A stretch of DNA of 64,000 bases from Blasia pusilla (taxonomy: Eukaryota > Marchantiophyta > Marchantiopsida > Blasiales), in NCBI GenBank assembly GCA_050084515.1, contig CM114273.1, positions 41,788,001-41,852,000 on the forward strand, written 5' to 3'. Shown here in pieces: positions 25,345 to 36,666 of this stretch (position 1 is its first letter; each line of letters starts with the position of its first letter). The notes beneath the pieces are model-generated. The model was given only the letters and a program-made list of their open reading frames with translations. It was not told the DNA's origin and searched no databases. Made by a program: the position numbers and the translations under genes.

Positions 25345-26990
25345 TTCAAGAAGGGTGAGCGAGAAGACCCTGGAAACTACAAGGGTATTACATTGCTGAG
25401 TGTAGTCGGGAAGCTCTTTTGCCGTATACTCAACAATAGGATCTCTGTGCACATGGAGGAGAATTCTGTCATCAAGGAAGGCAATGCTGGCTTCCGGCAA
25501 GCCCGAGGATGCGTGGACCACATCTTCACCTTGATCAGGATCATCTAGGGTAGGAAAAAGGGGAAACCCACCTATTGCTTCTTCTTGGACCTCAAGAAGG
25601 CATATGACACTTGTATGGCGTGACGGGGTTTCTTATAGCCTTTGTGGAAGGCGGGTGAGAGGGAAAATGTGGAGGGTGGTGGAGAAGATGTACGAGAACA
25701 CAAGGAGTAGAGTTGGTGAATGGCCAAAAGAGTGGGACATTCGACATCAAGCAAGGAGTGGCTCAAGGATGCCCGCTCTCCCCACCCTCTTCAACATTTT
25801 CGTGAATTCCCTATTGGAAGAAATGGAGGATAGTGGACTAGGCATACGGGTGGGCAACAACTCTATTGTTTCCCTCATGTTTCTGATGACTTTGGTGGCC
25901 TCGAGGAAACAGGAGAGAAACTCCAAGAGATGATCTCCGACCAAAATCTGGTGTGACATGTGGGGCATGGAGGCAAATGTCTTGAAGTGCGGTGTGATGA
26001 TTTTCAATGGCAAGGAGGAGGACCAAGACCAACAAGTGTCTGGGGTGACCAAGAGATCCCCGTGTGCCTACCTACACCTATCTGGGCATAGAATTCTCGG
26101 AAGATTGCATGTGGGATGTACACATTAAGAAGACTTGAGAAAGGCCACAAGAAGGTGAACAGTCTTGATTCCTGATCGGGACATCACATCAAGTAAAGCA
26201 TGACTGTGTCATTTTGCATACCATTCGTCCCCTCGCTGGAATACGGGGGCAGCGGTGTGGGATGCCAACACCAAACAAAGGGATAGGCTTGAAGTCGTGC
26301 GGTGAAGGCGTTTGGGTATGATGTCAACTTCATCACGAACAACCAGCGTTGGTGTGAGATCAGAACTAGGTGTGGAACCCTTGAAGGATAGACGTGATAT
26401 CGCCAAGTTGAAATGGCGGAGGCAGCTGGAGACAATGGACTCCCATCGCTATCCTAAAGAGGTGATTGGGAAAACCTGGACCCAAAGAAGACCCGTAAAT
26501 CAGGCCAAATCTTGGACGAAAAAGGTTCAAGAGATTGTGCAAGCATCCAAGCTCCTAGCAGGACCTGAACTGTGGGAGCAAGATGAGAAAGCATTTGTGG
26601 ATACCATAACCAAAGCGTGGGCAACGCTCACGGTGACAAACATGGAGGAAGCCATGAAAATGTCGACCTCTCTCTTTTGACGGTATATCCCGAGAGGGCA
26701 GAACTGAAGAACTATTTGCGGGAACCCCTTGCTTGGGAACCCGGCTCAAGTTCAAGTTCAGGACGGGGGCAATCCCCTTGAACCATAGAAAAGCAGGATT
26801 GGGAACACAACTAAACTCTTGCGCCTTGTGTGACGATGGGGACGAAACCTCTAGTCATTACTTGGTCTCCTGCGCAAAATTCACAACACACAGAGAAAGA
26901 GCATATCTTGATATTGCTAATTTGGTAGCACTAGAATGTTCAACACATTCAGTAGCCTTGATTCATTGCCCAAAGCTTTGCCTTTGGTAA
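25345..26990 (+). pseudogene. Non-LTR retrotransposon (LINE-type) reverse transcriptase, 5'-truncated and frameshifted
   Basis: Pieces of a LINE-type reverse transcriptase appear in order but in changing frames. NYKGITLLSVVGKLFCRILN (25375 on), NAGFRQARGCVDHIFTL (about 25480), PTYCFFLDLKKAYDT (about 25570), GVRGK-like MWRVVEKMYENTRSRV (about 25670), QGVAQGCPLSPTLFN when read in the shifted frame (about 25750), and an ADDLVAL-like catalytic motif lost to a one-base deletion at about 25877. A thumb-like TYLGIEF is near 26085. The C-terminal part (26312-26990) includes FRTGAIPLNHRKAGLG and a Cys-rich CALCDDGDETSSHYLVSC zinc-binding motif. There are at least three frameshifts and several stops. 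The endonuclease domain is missing. Family knowledge: such elements copy themselves through target-primed reverse transcription; this copy is dead. Confidence 0.85.
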
Positions 26991-27259
26991 GTAATGTCTA
27001 TTGGGGATCCCAATAAGGTAAAGTAGATGGTGTGGTGAAGAGCTTCTTGGTTGACACTTGGAAGCTCCGCACAAACACGTTGTTTGGTCAGCACTCACAC
27101 TATATGAGAGTGTCTCCCTCCTCTCATATGGTACCTTCTTCACTTACTTCTCTCTCTACACCCATCCCGGTCTCAAGCACCGTCCAACCAGGGCGGGGCG
27201 GGGTCTATGGTCGCAAGGCTCACGACACTACTTAATGACACTCTCTCTCTCTCTTAATG

Positions 27260-27261
<2 letters not shown>

Positions 27262-27333
<72 letters not shown>
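27262..27333. repeat. TC microsatellite
   Basis: A run of about 36 TC units, preceded by shorter TC tracts from 27240. Confidence 0.97.
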
Positions 27334-27334
<1 letters not shown>

Positions 27335-27335
<1 letters not shown>

Positions 27336-27520
27336 AATCAAATATAATCTCATGATGAAAGGATGGGGTTACTCACAAGGCAAGGAGCATCATAGTTTTG
27401 CCGCCTCATACTCAAGAGGTTCAAGAAGGAGAGAATGAGTTCTCTAAGCTCATGCTCCTTCGGGCATACCCTCTCTCCCAAAGTCCTCCCCCTAGTGACT
27501 TGTGCACCAAGATCATCACT
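27335..27520 (-). repeat. Family A repeat fragment
   Basis: Reverse-orientation blocks 'ggggttactcacaaggcaag', 'cgcctcatactcaagaggtt' and 'gagagaatgagttct' match the family A copies at 28.5, 45.8 and 55.1 kb. Confidence 0.65.
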
Positions 27521-28269
27521 TGACCCCAAACTCCTCAAACAATGGGTCAAGAGCCACTTTCCATAAAGATAAAGTCAAAGCTCATATAATTGGGAATTTA
27601 CCTAGAATAATAAGTTCCTTATAGGTCTATACAAAGGGGAAACCTATTCTAGCAAGTTACCCTACTTCCCATCTATGACCTAATTAACTCAACCTCTAGT
27701 CTCTACAGAAGTGTCTTCCAGAAACTTGTTGTTCTACCATAAAATACGTGACACCTCCCATGAAAACCACTAAAATATTCACAAGGGGACTACTTGATCG
27801 TATTGTGCGACCATGAAGTTGATAACCACAAATTACATGGATGCATTAGAAATTATGAGCCAGAAATATCAATCAATAATTACCCCTCTAGATGATTGGC
27901 TGATAAATTTGAGCATAAGAGCAAAGAACCAATAAAGTTGCAGTAGTGCACGTTATCCACTTACTTCAACATAGTGGATCTTGGATCATGTCTTCTTAAT
28001 TGCAAGTTGGACTAATGCAACATGAGATGGCATCATGGTCATGTACCATGTGGCATAATGATGCAAAATTTTCAGCCAAATCACGAAGAACTATAAATAA
28101 AATATTGGAAATAGTGGAAAATTTAAAGGAGCTCTATGTATGGGGCTTTGCATTTAGAGTAGGGCTATGTTTGTGCTCTATATGTGAGGCCCATGGCATG
28201 TGAAACTTAAAAAATTCACCAAAAAATGATATCTCTCATGCAACCACATCATGTTGTCGTATCGTTTTA
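27521..28269. other. Intergenic, no gene seen
   Basis: AT-rich sequence with no recognisable frame. Confidence 0.4.
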
Positions 28270-28800
28270 TATCGCATGTGTCACGTCTCTGAGGATAGAT
28301 TAACGAGATCTAGTAAAGCGCCTTCGGAGATACTGAAGGACAACCTCAAGAGGTTGAGGATGACCTACAGAGGCCGTGAGTAACTGGCAAGAGCATGTTT
28401 CCCCTTCGTTTCGGCTCATTTGGAGCCATATTTAGGAACTTACTATTTAGGGTAAGCTACCATTTTTGGTATAGTTGACTTTTCACTTTGGGAAGTGGCC
28501 TTTGACCCGCTATAGCAGGTCAAGAGCCAAGGAGGTGACCTGCGAGCATAGATTACCGTAGAGAGGGCTTGGGAGAGGGAAGGGGGTATACCTCCAAGAG
28601 AGAGAGCTTGAGAGCTCATTCTCTCTTTGTTGAACCTCTAGGCATGAGGTAGCGGAGCTATGGTCCTCTTTGCCTTGTGTGTGTAATTCAAGCCTCTCAT
28701 TAGGAGAGTGGGTTTGGTTTGAGATGAGAGAGAGTGCACACCATAGAGAGCTTGGTGTGAGATGTTTATGTGAGATTTGATCGATTTACAAAGAGAGAAT
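28270..28800 (+). repeat. Family A repeat (LTR-like), long copy
   Basis: It runs from TGTCACGTCTCTGAGGATAG through 'cctcaagaggttgaggatga', 'tcggctcatttggagcc', 'caagagccaaggaggtgacc', 'agagcttgagagctcattc' and 'gcctctcattaggagagtgg'. The same blocks in the same order occur at 41.0, 45.7 and, inverted, 53.9-55.4 kb. A TGT start fits an LTR. A possible distal end of the same element lies at 29735-29875. Confidence 0.7.
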
Positions 28801-29373
28801 AAGGAGTGAGAGGGATTCAATGGAGGAGCTTGCTGGTCCCTCGCTGTTGGTGCAGGTTGGGGATCGTGCTCCCCATTCAATGGCTCATGGGAGTGCTCAC
28901 GGGAGCAAGAGCCCCTTTGTTTGCTATTTTTTTTGTGTGGGAAAGTGACACGCGGAAGTGCTGCCAAAATTTGGTTAGAAATTGAATATGGGGGCAGATT
29001 TCCCCATGCCGGTGCTCTCAAGAGTACCTTGTAGCTTGCTGGTTTTTGTGTTTACACGTTTGTAATTTTCGTTGGGAGAAATCACCGCGGAAGCGCTGCC
29101 AAATTTCTCGTGGGAGTGCAGATTGAAGGGTTGCATGATAGTCCCCGTCAATTTTTATTGAAACGTCAAATGAAGAAACCAATTTAATGGTGTTGTAGAT
29201 CAAGAAGCTCTATACGTTGTGGAAGAAATGTTACGCAATTTGAACATCTGAGCACAAAGTTGTGACAATTTTTGCGGGGCTGCCATAGCCACCGCGTGAG
29301 GAAGAAGGAAATCTTGACCATGTGCGTAACCGTGCGCCATGTCACCTTCCTAATATTGACGGTGCAATTGATC

Positions 29374-29550
29374 CAAGCTTAGCAATAGTTTGTGCAGCCT
29401 TGGGATGTATGTTGTGTGGTTCTGCCCATGGTGCAGCCACTATACTACTCTGTGATGGGTGTTTGAGAGGGTGGTATATGGCATGTCTGACGCGACCTCC
29501 CACTAGGGTTCCTCGGGGATAATGGATGTGCCCCGGATATACATAGAGTA
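29374..29550 (+). pseudogene. PHD-finger relic
   Basis: In one frame the sequence reads CMLCGSAHGAATILLCDGCL then RGWYMACLTRPPTRVPRG, a stop, then WMCPG. This follows the PHD zinc-finger pattern (C-x2-C, LLCDGC, W-x2-C, P-x-G-x-W-x-C-P). The expected zinc-binding His before 'MAC' is Tyr, a TAA stop precedes the final Trp, and the last Cys is lost. PHD fingers bind histone H3 tails in chromatin proteins and are also carried by some retrotransposons. No intron or neighbouring domain was found, so a fragment of a mobile element or of a copied gene is most likely. Confidence 0.65.
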
Positions 29551-29604
29551 GGTGGTTTTAGAGTCCGACTTGTGTCTATGACATGGATGACAATAAGGTG
29601 ACTA

Positions 29605-29646
29605 ACGATGGGGCCACATGACCACCCTGTCATGTGGCCCCATCGT
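29605..29646. repeat. Perfect 18-bp hairpin
   Basis: ACGATGGGGCCACATGAC (29605-29622) and its exact reverse complement (29629-29646) flank a 6-base loop, CACCCT. The arms are GC-rich compared with the surroundings. Confidence 0.9.
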
Positions 29647-29734
29647 ATGTATGTCATGGTGTATGTCATGGTAGGTAGGGATAGATGGCTATCTGGAGTT
29701 AGAGGGACCTAACCACCAGTTAGGGGGACGATTG

Positions 29735-29875
29735 GAGATATTTTGGTACTTCTCGTCTCGTTGTGTATATTCCATGAGTTAGCATGGGATCGTGTATGTT
29801 TGTGTGTATGTTTGGTGACAACGATGTATGTTGTGTAGCGATGTGTATGCGCACAACACATGCCTTCATGCCGCC
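29735..29875 (+). repeat. Family A repeat, distal end
   Basis: Blocks 'gatattttggtacttctcg', 'catgagttagcatgggatcg' and 'acgatgtatgttgtg' match the end of the family A copy at 46020-46138, and in reverse those at 44890 and 53830. Confidence 0.65.
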
Positions 29876-32239
29876 ATACCATGTCTTTTGGCTATGATCA
29901 ACCCTATGGAGAAAGTTCTACATGTAGATAAGGTTAGCCTTGGCCATCAATATGATGAGGGCCCTCTGTATGTTTTCTTTAATTTATAGTTGGGCTCTAA
30001 GTGTTCATTTTGCACACTTTTTTCTTTTGGCGTTGTATTCCTTGATTCAAGATCTAGGACCTAATGAAAATTTTAGCAACATTAAAATTCAAAGATATCA
30101 CTCGAAGTGAGTGTTACACAATTCAGACCTTGCTTCTAGAAAAAAATTGACACTCATTCTATGCATATGCCTTCCACATAAAACATTGAGATGTAAATAT
30201 ACTTAACAACAAATATAGTTCTCACAATTTCTTCTATGAGCTACTTCATGGAGAACCCAATATACATGTTTGGCCAAAATTTTGACAACGCTTCCATGCA
30301 TATTGATTCTACTTGAATGAAAGCGCATGATACAATTGCCCTACCAAGTCATCTTTCTCATGGGGCTCCTCTCATTCTCTCTTTGTAGAATTTGAGATAT
30401 TTTTTTGTGCATGATCGTCTATATGTCTACATTCCATAATCAAGTGTGGTGTCCCATGTCTATAAGTGTATGGATGGTGATTGCGATATGTATATGCACA
30501 TAATCTGTCTCTCGAACATGGGCCATCTATGTTAGGGGGATCCCTAGCCACTCTTGAGGAGAGAATGAGGGAGTTAATCTCCATCCCCCATTTCCAAACC
30601 TATCCTATCATGAAGAAAATAAATTTATAATAGTGGATAGACTACGAGAATAAAATTGGACTTTATCTCTTCCTCCTAGAAAAAAATTTGGATTTGAATC
30701 GGGTAATGGTACTAGGAAGTTATTTCCCTCTATTGCTTGGAGAGGAATATAAGATAGGAAGAAAGGAAAACTAAGGAATCAATGGGAAATACAAGACATG
30801 ACTCATAGAAGCAAGGAATTCCATGACCATAGAGGGTTGGGGGATAAAAAAAGAAACCTCCACCAAAAATCTAACTTCACCATGAAGGGTTATGGAAGTA
30901 GATCCCTCCCTCTCTCCAATGCAGATGGGCCCTCTTCAAATATTAGTACCTCAAACTTGCATCTATAACCTTAAGCACTAAGGGCCCCATTCTATGGATG
31001 AGCTTCTTGGGGTCTATGCTACCCAAAGAAGCTATATCAGGTTCCAACAATAAGTCCATCTAGTCGATGTGTGCACATAGTCACCGACCAAATCAGGTGA
31101 CTCTATTATTGAAAATGCGATATTAAGTTATGGAATTTGGAACTCCTACCAACGGAAATGCCCCCTCCCCTTTCCAATGAAAATCCCCCCCGCCCTCCCG
31201 CCCCCTTTTCGTCCCCTCATCCCCTCCCACAAGGCCTTAAATATTAGATCTTCTTCACCCTACTCCACCTTTGCCTCCCTCTACACATTTCTCTTCTCTT
31301 TTTTTTTAGTGCATATTTTTGTTCTCAATATTCCTCGACTCTTTTCTTAGCATTTTTTGCTAATTTTTCTCCCGATTTTCTACAAGGATTTAGTAGATTG
31401 GCTTCTAAGAAGCAACAAGATGTGGATCCGGAGAGACTGGGAATATGAAACTTTGATACTTCTCTTCTCCCTAATCTTAATGATGAGCTTAGAGGTACTT
31501 ATGGATATCCAATGGGGGAGGGAACTTCAATACAACGAAAAATCCACCCATCACTATCAATTATTTTCCGTTGACTCTAGGTACATCAATATAGAGGTGG
31601 AGCCATTTGAAATCACAATAGGTTGAGAAGGGATGTCTACCAATCTGCATCCAATAGCTCCACCACCATCCTTTTCTCTTATTTGAGGTGCTTACAATAC
31701 TTTTTTATTTGATGTCTTTATGCATTTCCATTTTTTCACAAGAATAGGATGTTTACAATTGAAGTAATGACTTTCTGGTCTTATGTGGTAATTCAAATTT
31801 GCTAGTCAATGTTGTTAGAGGTAAACATCGACTAAAAATCTCCTTAGGTCAAGCTTTGTAGAAATCTACTAATTCCATAATAGATGTCATAAATCATGAG
31901 CAAGAAGAGGACCTTCCATAGCAAAAATTGGAACTACAAGTCCTACAATAGAATAGAGATGATCTCACAATGATCTCTAGAATATTATCTCATGTCATTG
32001 GTAGGATTTTTTAAGGAGAACTTGAGATCTTACATTCAAGAATAATTCAGAGTGAGACATGTGGAACAAAACTATGGTACACTTAGATAATCATACAAAT
32101 TTATTGAAATGTTGAAATTACAATTGATCTTCTATTGCGACATGAAAAGAGCATTGCGACTTCTCCTTCCATTATATCTTGCTTTATTGTTTGGAGGAAA
32201 GTTACCATCTCATGCACCATGCATACTTGTCAAGGAGTG
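29876..32239. other. Intergenic, no gene seen
   Basis: AT-rich DNA with a C-rich patch (31145-31235). An 89-codon open frame at 31357-31626 has no recognised domain and no supporting context. Confidence 0.4.
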
Positions 32240-32860
32240 ATGGTTTATCACACAATATGATCATCCCTTTCTATCATAATATCACGAAGAACACAAGCAA
32301 CAAATTAAAGATCATCTTTGGTAATATTTGTAAGTTGGGCTTGTAAATGAGTCGGATGATTATGCGTCATGTCCCTTTTAGTCAACCAAAAACTCTCACT
32401 ACACACATCCTCATAGAAGAATGGTAATAGTTCCAAGTATTCTTTTATCCGATGGTTGCTTCGGGACAAGGAAATATGAGCCATGATAAGAGTGGATATT
32501 CTACATCACCAATAATATGCTCCCTAATTCTCTCACCATTTCTTAGATGAAGTGAAAGTCCATATAGGACCCTTTGGTATGAAGTGACATTTTTGTAGAA
32601 TTGGGAATTGTGGAGAATGCAAGTATCATGAATAGAAGTGGGATATCTAATGAAGACATCTAGCAATCATAGTCTTGAATCAATGATAGCTTACATTGCA
32701 CATGCATAATATTTATTTTTGTGATTATAAAATATTATGGAGTTTGCATTCGTTGATGGTTCAATGACAAAATAATGATATTGATAGCACCAACAAATTT
32801 TAAAAGCCATATAGTGCTTTGAAATTTTATTTCACCCTATTAATTATTATCCTCTTGGCC
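32240..32860 (-). pseudogene. PIF/Harbinger-type transposase relic
   Basis: Minus-strand pieces follow the DDE domain of PIF/Harbinger transposases. From about 32810 down: GAIN (for the first catalytic Asp motif GAID), NHKNKYYACAM-stop-AIIDSRL-stop, LLDVFIRYPTSIHDTCILHN (second catalytic Asp in the 'HD'), IGDVEYPLLSWLIFPCPE (the GD-x-x-YP motif), then VVRVFG-stop-LKGT-stop-RII where the third catalytic Glu would be, and FVACVLRDIMIERDDH. Several stops and at least one frameshift break it, and the third acidic residue is not visible. The N-terminal part and the partner Myb-like gene are not found. It is a decayed DNA transposon. Confidence 0.8.
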
Positions 32861-33329
32861 AGCTCATTGCCCTATCAGCCACCTCCACAAGTGCATTGAT
32901 GCCACGACTGACAACCTTCATAGTTGTAGATTGTTCGATACCGAATATCAAGCTCTGTAATCCCTTCTATTTGATCCTTTATAGAGAGACGTTGTAGAGT
33001 GATAGCGACCTATCTCTCAACACTCAACAACCTTTTTGGTATAACTCATTGGAAATGCATAGGATTAGTAGTCAATCAAGTCCTTAACATACCACAAATG
33101 AAGTTAACTGCGGTCATGACATAAAATAAATATGAATAAGTCTCTAAAGTGCTCTAGCTAGAATGAAGAGACTTGTAAATGCTATGGATTGTGGTAAGAT
33201 ATACCAAGGTGAATATATGTAACGTGGCATAGTACTTTCATTATCATTCATCATGAATTGGAGACACAAGAGAGCACAAGAACAAAGGAGGGACCTCCTA
33301 GATCTCAGTATCAATTTCTTCACATTCTC

Positions 33330-33538
33330 AAGAAAGGGACAAAGGGAGCAAGAAACGAGAAAGTATGGAACATGAAGGCAAGTGGAGGGAATGAGAAAGA
33401 AAGGGAAGGTCGGATCCATACGGACAAGTCCTTCCAGAGCAAGGTTGGATCCACATGGATAAGTCCTTCCATAGCACAAACGTAAGTCTATGGATATGGA
33501 AATGTCCGCGGATATGGACTTTGTCCACATGCAACGTT
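33330..33538 (-). repeat. Family C repeat, copy 7
   Basis: Reverse orientation, ending 'ctttgtccacatgcaacg'. It contains a local duplication of the block around 'acaagtccttcca', seen twice between 33420 and 33475. Confidence 0.65.
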
Positions 33539-33539
33539 G

Positions 33540-34834
33540 AACAAAGCATCTCCATTGATGAAACACAACAGCAAGCACAGATCTGTGGACAATCTATCAA
33601 GAAAGAAGTGGATGGAATAAGACAGTGAATAACCAATATTGGTTCAAATGTCCATCGGCGTTGATAGGCCTAAGAGCCAGATCCCATAGATGGATGCAGA
33701 GGTTGCAACGACCTCAAATTTGTGTCCACATTTTTTTTTCTTCCAATGGATAATGTAGCAAAACTAATCGATCCTTCACAACTACTTTCGGCTACTAGCC
33801 AGTCGAGGTTGCTAGGAGGTTAGGCTAGTTTTGTGCCCAAAATTTTAGGATGCAAGAAAATTGGGGACCCTTTATGGTCGCTGCAACCTTGCATGCATAG
33901 GATTTGGCCCTAAGAGGGCATGAGGATGGGACACCCTTCTTGCACGCGAAATTGGCAAGAAAGGCCACGACCTCGTGAAAAAACAAGGACTCTGAGCCTA
34001 AATTCCCCAACTCTTTCTATTTCAATCATTCTCAAACATAGGATCGACTAAATCGGGCCTAAACACCAAGTCGGTGAGTGACGCTAGCCCATGGGATCGA
34101 CCCCTAAGTAGGACCATGAAAGACCAAGCAAGACTAGACACGTGCTTGTTCGCGTAACTAGACAAAGATTATCCATATCCCTTTATGGCCAAAGCTATTC
34201 AAGAATTGTGGTCAACATACAACACATAATTGAAGCTCGAGTCATTGCATTGGAGAGCCATAGCTATGCGAGAGTAAGGGGCCAAACACAATCATTATTG
34301 TCATAATCCAACAAACCATCGTAGATGTGATCTTTGTCCATAATTATTCATTCAATCCAACAAACCATTGAAGGTGTGATCCTTGTCCATTGTCCCTATC
34401 CACATACAACATTGCGCAATTGTTTCATCGATGACTAACCACAACTATGAGTGCCCATCTTGTGTATATGCACACAACAAATAATCCTCTTATCCAAAAT
34501 CCAAAAACCAATCATTCTTGCAATTGATGCTACCAAAATGTTTTCTTGTTGCCTCATAATTAACGGTCAATCACAAGTGTTTACAAATCAGAAGTTATCA
34601 TTGTTTAATAGCATTAGAGTACAATCCTTCTTTAGAGTGGGACCAATAATCATGCTTCCCCCATTTCCACATGTGTTCGCAAATTAAAAACCATCATTCC
34701 TTAATTGTATACCCCCATTTCCACATGTGTTTGCAAATTCAAAGCCCATCATTCCTCAATAGTAATGATAGACGTGGGAATATGGAAAAACTCACCAAAC
34801 TGAAAGGCAGTGAGTTCCTTCTAAACTACGGTAA
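33540..34834. other. Intergenic, no gene seen
   Basis: No coding region. A 54-bp direct duplication starting 'cccccatttccacatgtgtt' lies at about 34657 and 34711, and 'caatccaacaaacca' recurs near 34307 and 34354. Confidence 0.4.
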
Positions 34835-34859
34835 TTTAAACAACTTGGAGAGAGCCTCG

Positions 34860-35860
34860 AAACGTAGATGGAAACCAGTGTGGCCTTTGAGACGGGTGGA
34901 GAAGAAATTAATTAACATATACATGTATAAGACACGTGGATAGCCTAGATGACCAGGAAAAAAACAACGAGAATTTGTAGAGGTCGTAACTAGTGTGCGG
35001 TCTCTGAGATGCATGGAGAAGAAAGTAATTAACATATACGTGTACAAGACAAGTGGATAGTCTAGATGACTAGAAACAAAAAAACAACGAGAACTTGTAA
35101 AGGCCGTAAATATACGTGCATAGGGCACATGGATAATCTAGATGGTAAAAAAAAAAACAACGATAATTTACAGAGGCCGTAAATATACATGTATAGGACA
35201 CGTGGATAGTCTAGATAAGAAAAAAACCAACAACGAGAACTTGTAGATGCCGTAAATATATGTGTATAGCACACGTGGATAGTGTAGATGATATAAAAAA
35301 CAACGAGAACTTCTAGAGGCTGCAAATATACGTGCATAGGACACCTGGTTAATCTAGAAAAAAAAAAAAACAACTACGAGAACTTGTAGATGCCGTAAAT
35401 ATATGTGTATAGCACACGTGGATAGTGTAGATGATAAAGAAAAACAACGAGAACTTTTAGAGGTTGTAAATGTACATGTATAGCATACATGGATAGTCTA
35501 GATTGAAAGAAAAACAACGAGAACTTGTAGAGGCCGTAAATATGCGTGTATAGGACACGTGGACGATAAAAAAAAAATAACAACAAGAACTTGTAGAAGT
35601 CGTAAATTTAAGTGTTTACGACACTTGGATAATCTAGATTAAAAAAAACAAAGAGAACTTGCGGAAGCCGTAAATATACATGTATAAGACACATGGATAA
35701 TTTAAATCATAAAAGAAAAACAACGAGAACTCGGGAGGGATCTAAATATACGTGCATAAAACACATGGATAATCTAAATGATAAAAGAAAACAATGAGAA
35801 CTTGCAGAGAATACGCAAAGAGGGACACACGAATCGTCCAGGTGATAAGAAAAACAAAAC
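34860..35860. repeat. Minisatellite, about 13 units of roughly 70 bp
   Basis: The unit contains CAACGAGAACTTGTAGAGGC, CGTAAATATACGTGTATAGG and ACACGTGGATAGTCTAGATG, joined by A-rich spacers of variable length. Units are diverged. The first two are longer and contain an extra 'gagaagaaattaattaacata' block. False Tyr/Leu-rich frames on the minus strand come from this array. Confidence 0.92.
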
Positions 35861-36666
35861 AAGGGAACCGTAACAAGCTTCGAACATAGACACTCGTTCA
35901 CTCACATCCCGAGTTCTGTATAGTCGCAAAAAGCACGCAATCGCTGTCTGTGAGCTCACCAAGTCTGGATTCTTCAACTATCGTCATCATTTACAAACGT
36001 CCGTCCGCGGCGAAAGTGTTGGACGACACTTAACCAGCACATCAGAAGACGCGTTTTCTGAAATTACCCCATTTGTAAACTTAAAAAAATCTCTGCACCT
36101 CACGGACTCGACACTCCGACGGTGCACTCGCACGCACGCATCGATGGTGCTCCCTAAAGCTTAGGGTGCACGGGGAAGAGAGGGATTTAGAGAATCGGCT
36201 GCATTCGGAGTCATGCTTTGACAGGAATCAGCGAATCTCTGGTTGTTAACTTTCGAATAGGGATCTACAACTCGCTCCATTGATATATAGACATCGATGG
36301 TACTAACGGAAGAGGGAAAGGCGAATCGGCATGGCATGGCTGCTTGCTTGCTTGCTTGTGCAAGTAAGTGGCAGTTTAGCACGACGCTTTCAATTTCCCC
36401 AGTTTCCTCCATGGCACATAGTTTTTTCAACCTCTGTGTCCTCGACGGAAAACAGATAGAGGCTGAGCGGAAAGACTGCTGTTTAAAGTCTTGATGAGCT
36501 GGTGAGATAGATCCGGATTGGGCGTCTTGATCCTCCAGACCGTGAAGAACTCGCAATAACACAAACATGTCTGGATATACAAGGCTTATCTACAGCTGCT
36601 CCGATTTCGAGGCAGATTGGTTGTTGTATTGTCCGTATGCCGGTCTGAAGTCCCAGCTACCCCCAG

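Noticed and set aside
31357-31626. 89-codon frame of unknown type
   Set aside because: No domain, no splice or promoter context, in repeat-like AT-rich DNA.
34860-35860. Possible CRISPR-like array
   Set aside because: Regular units are tandem and spacers are only variable A-runs; the host is a eukaryote.
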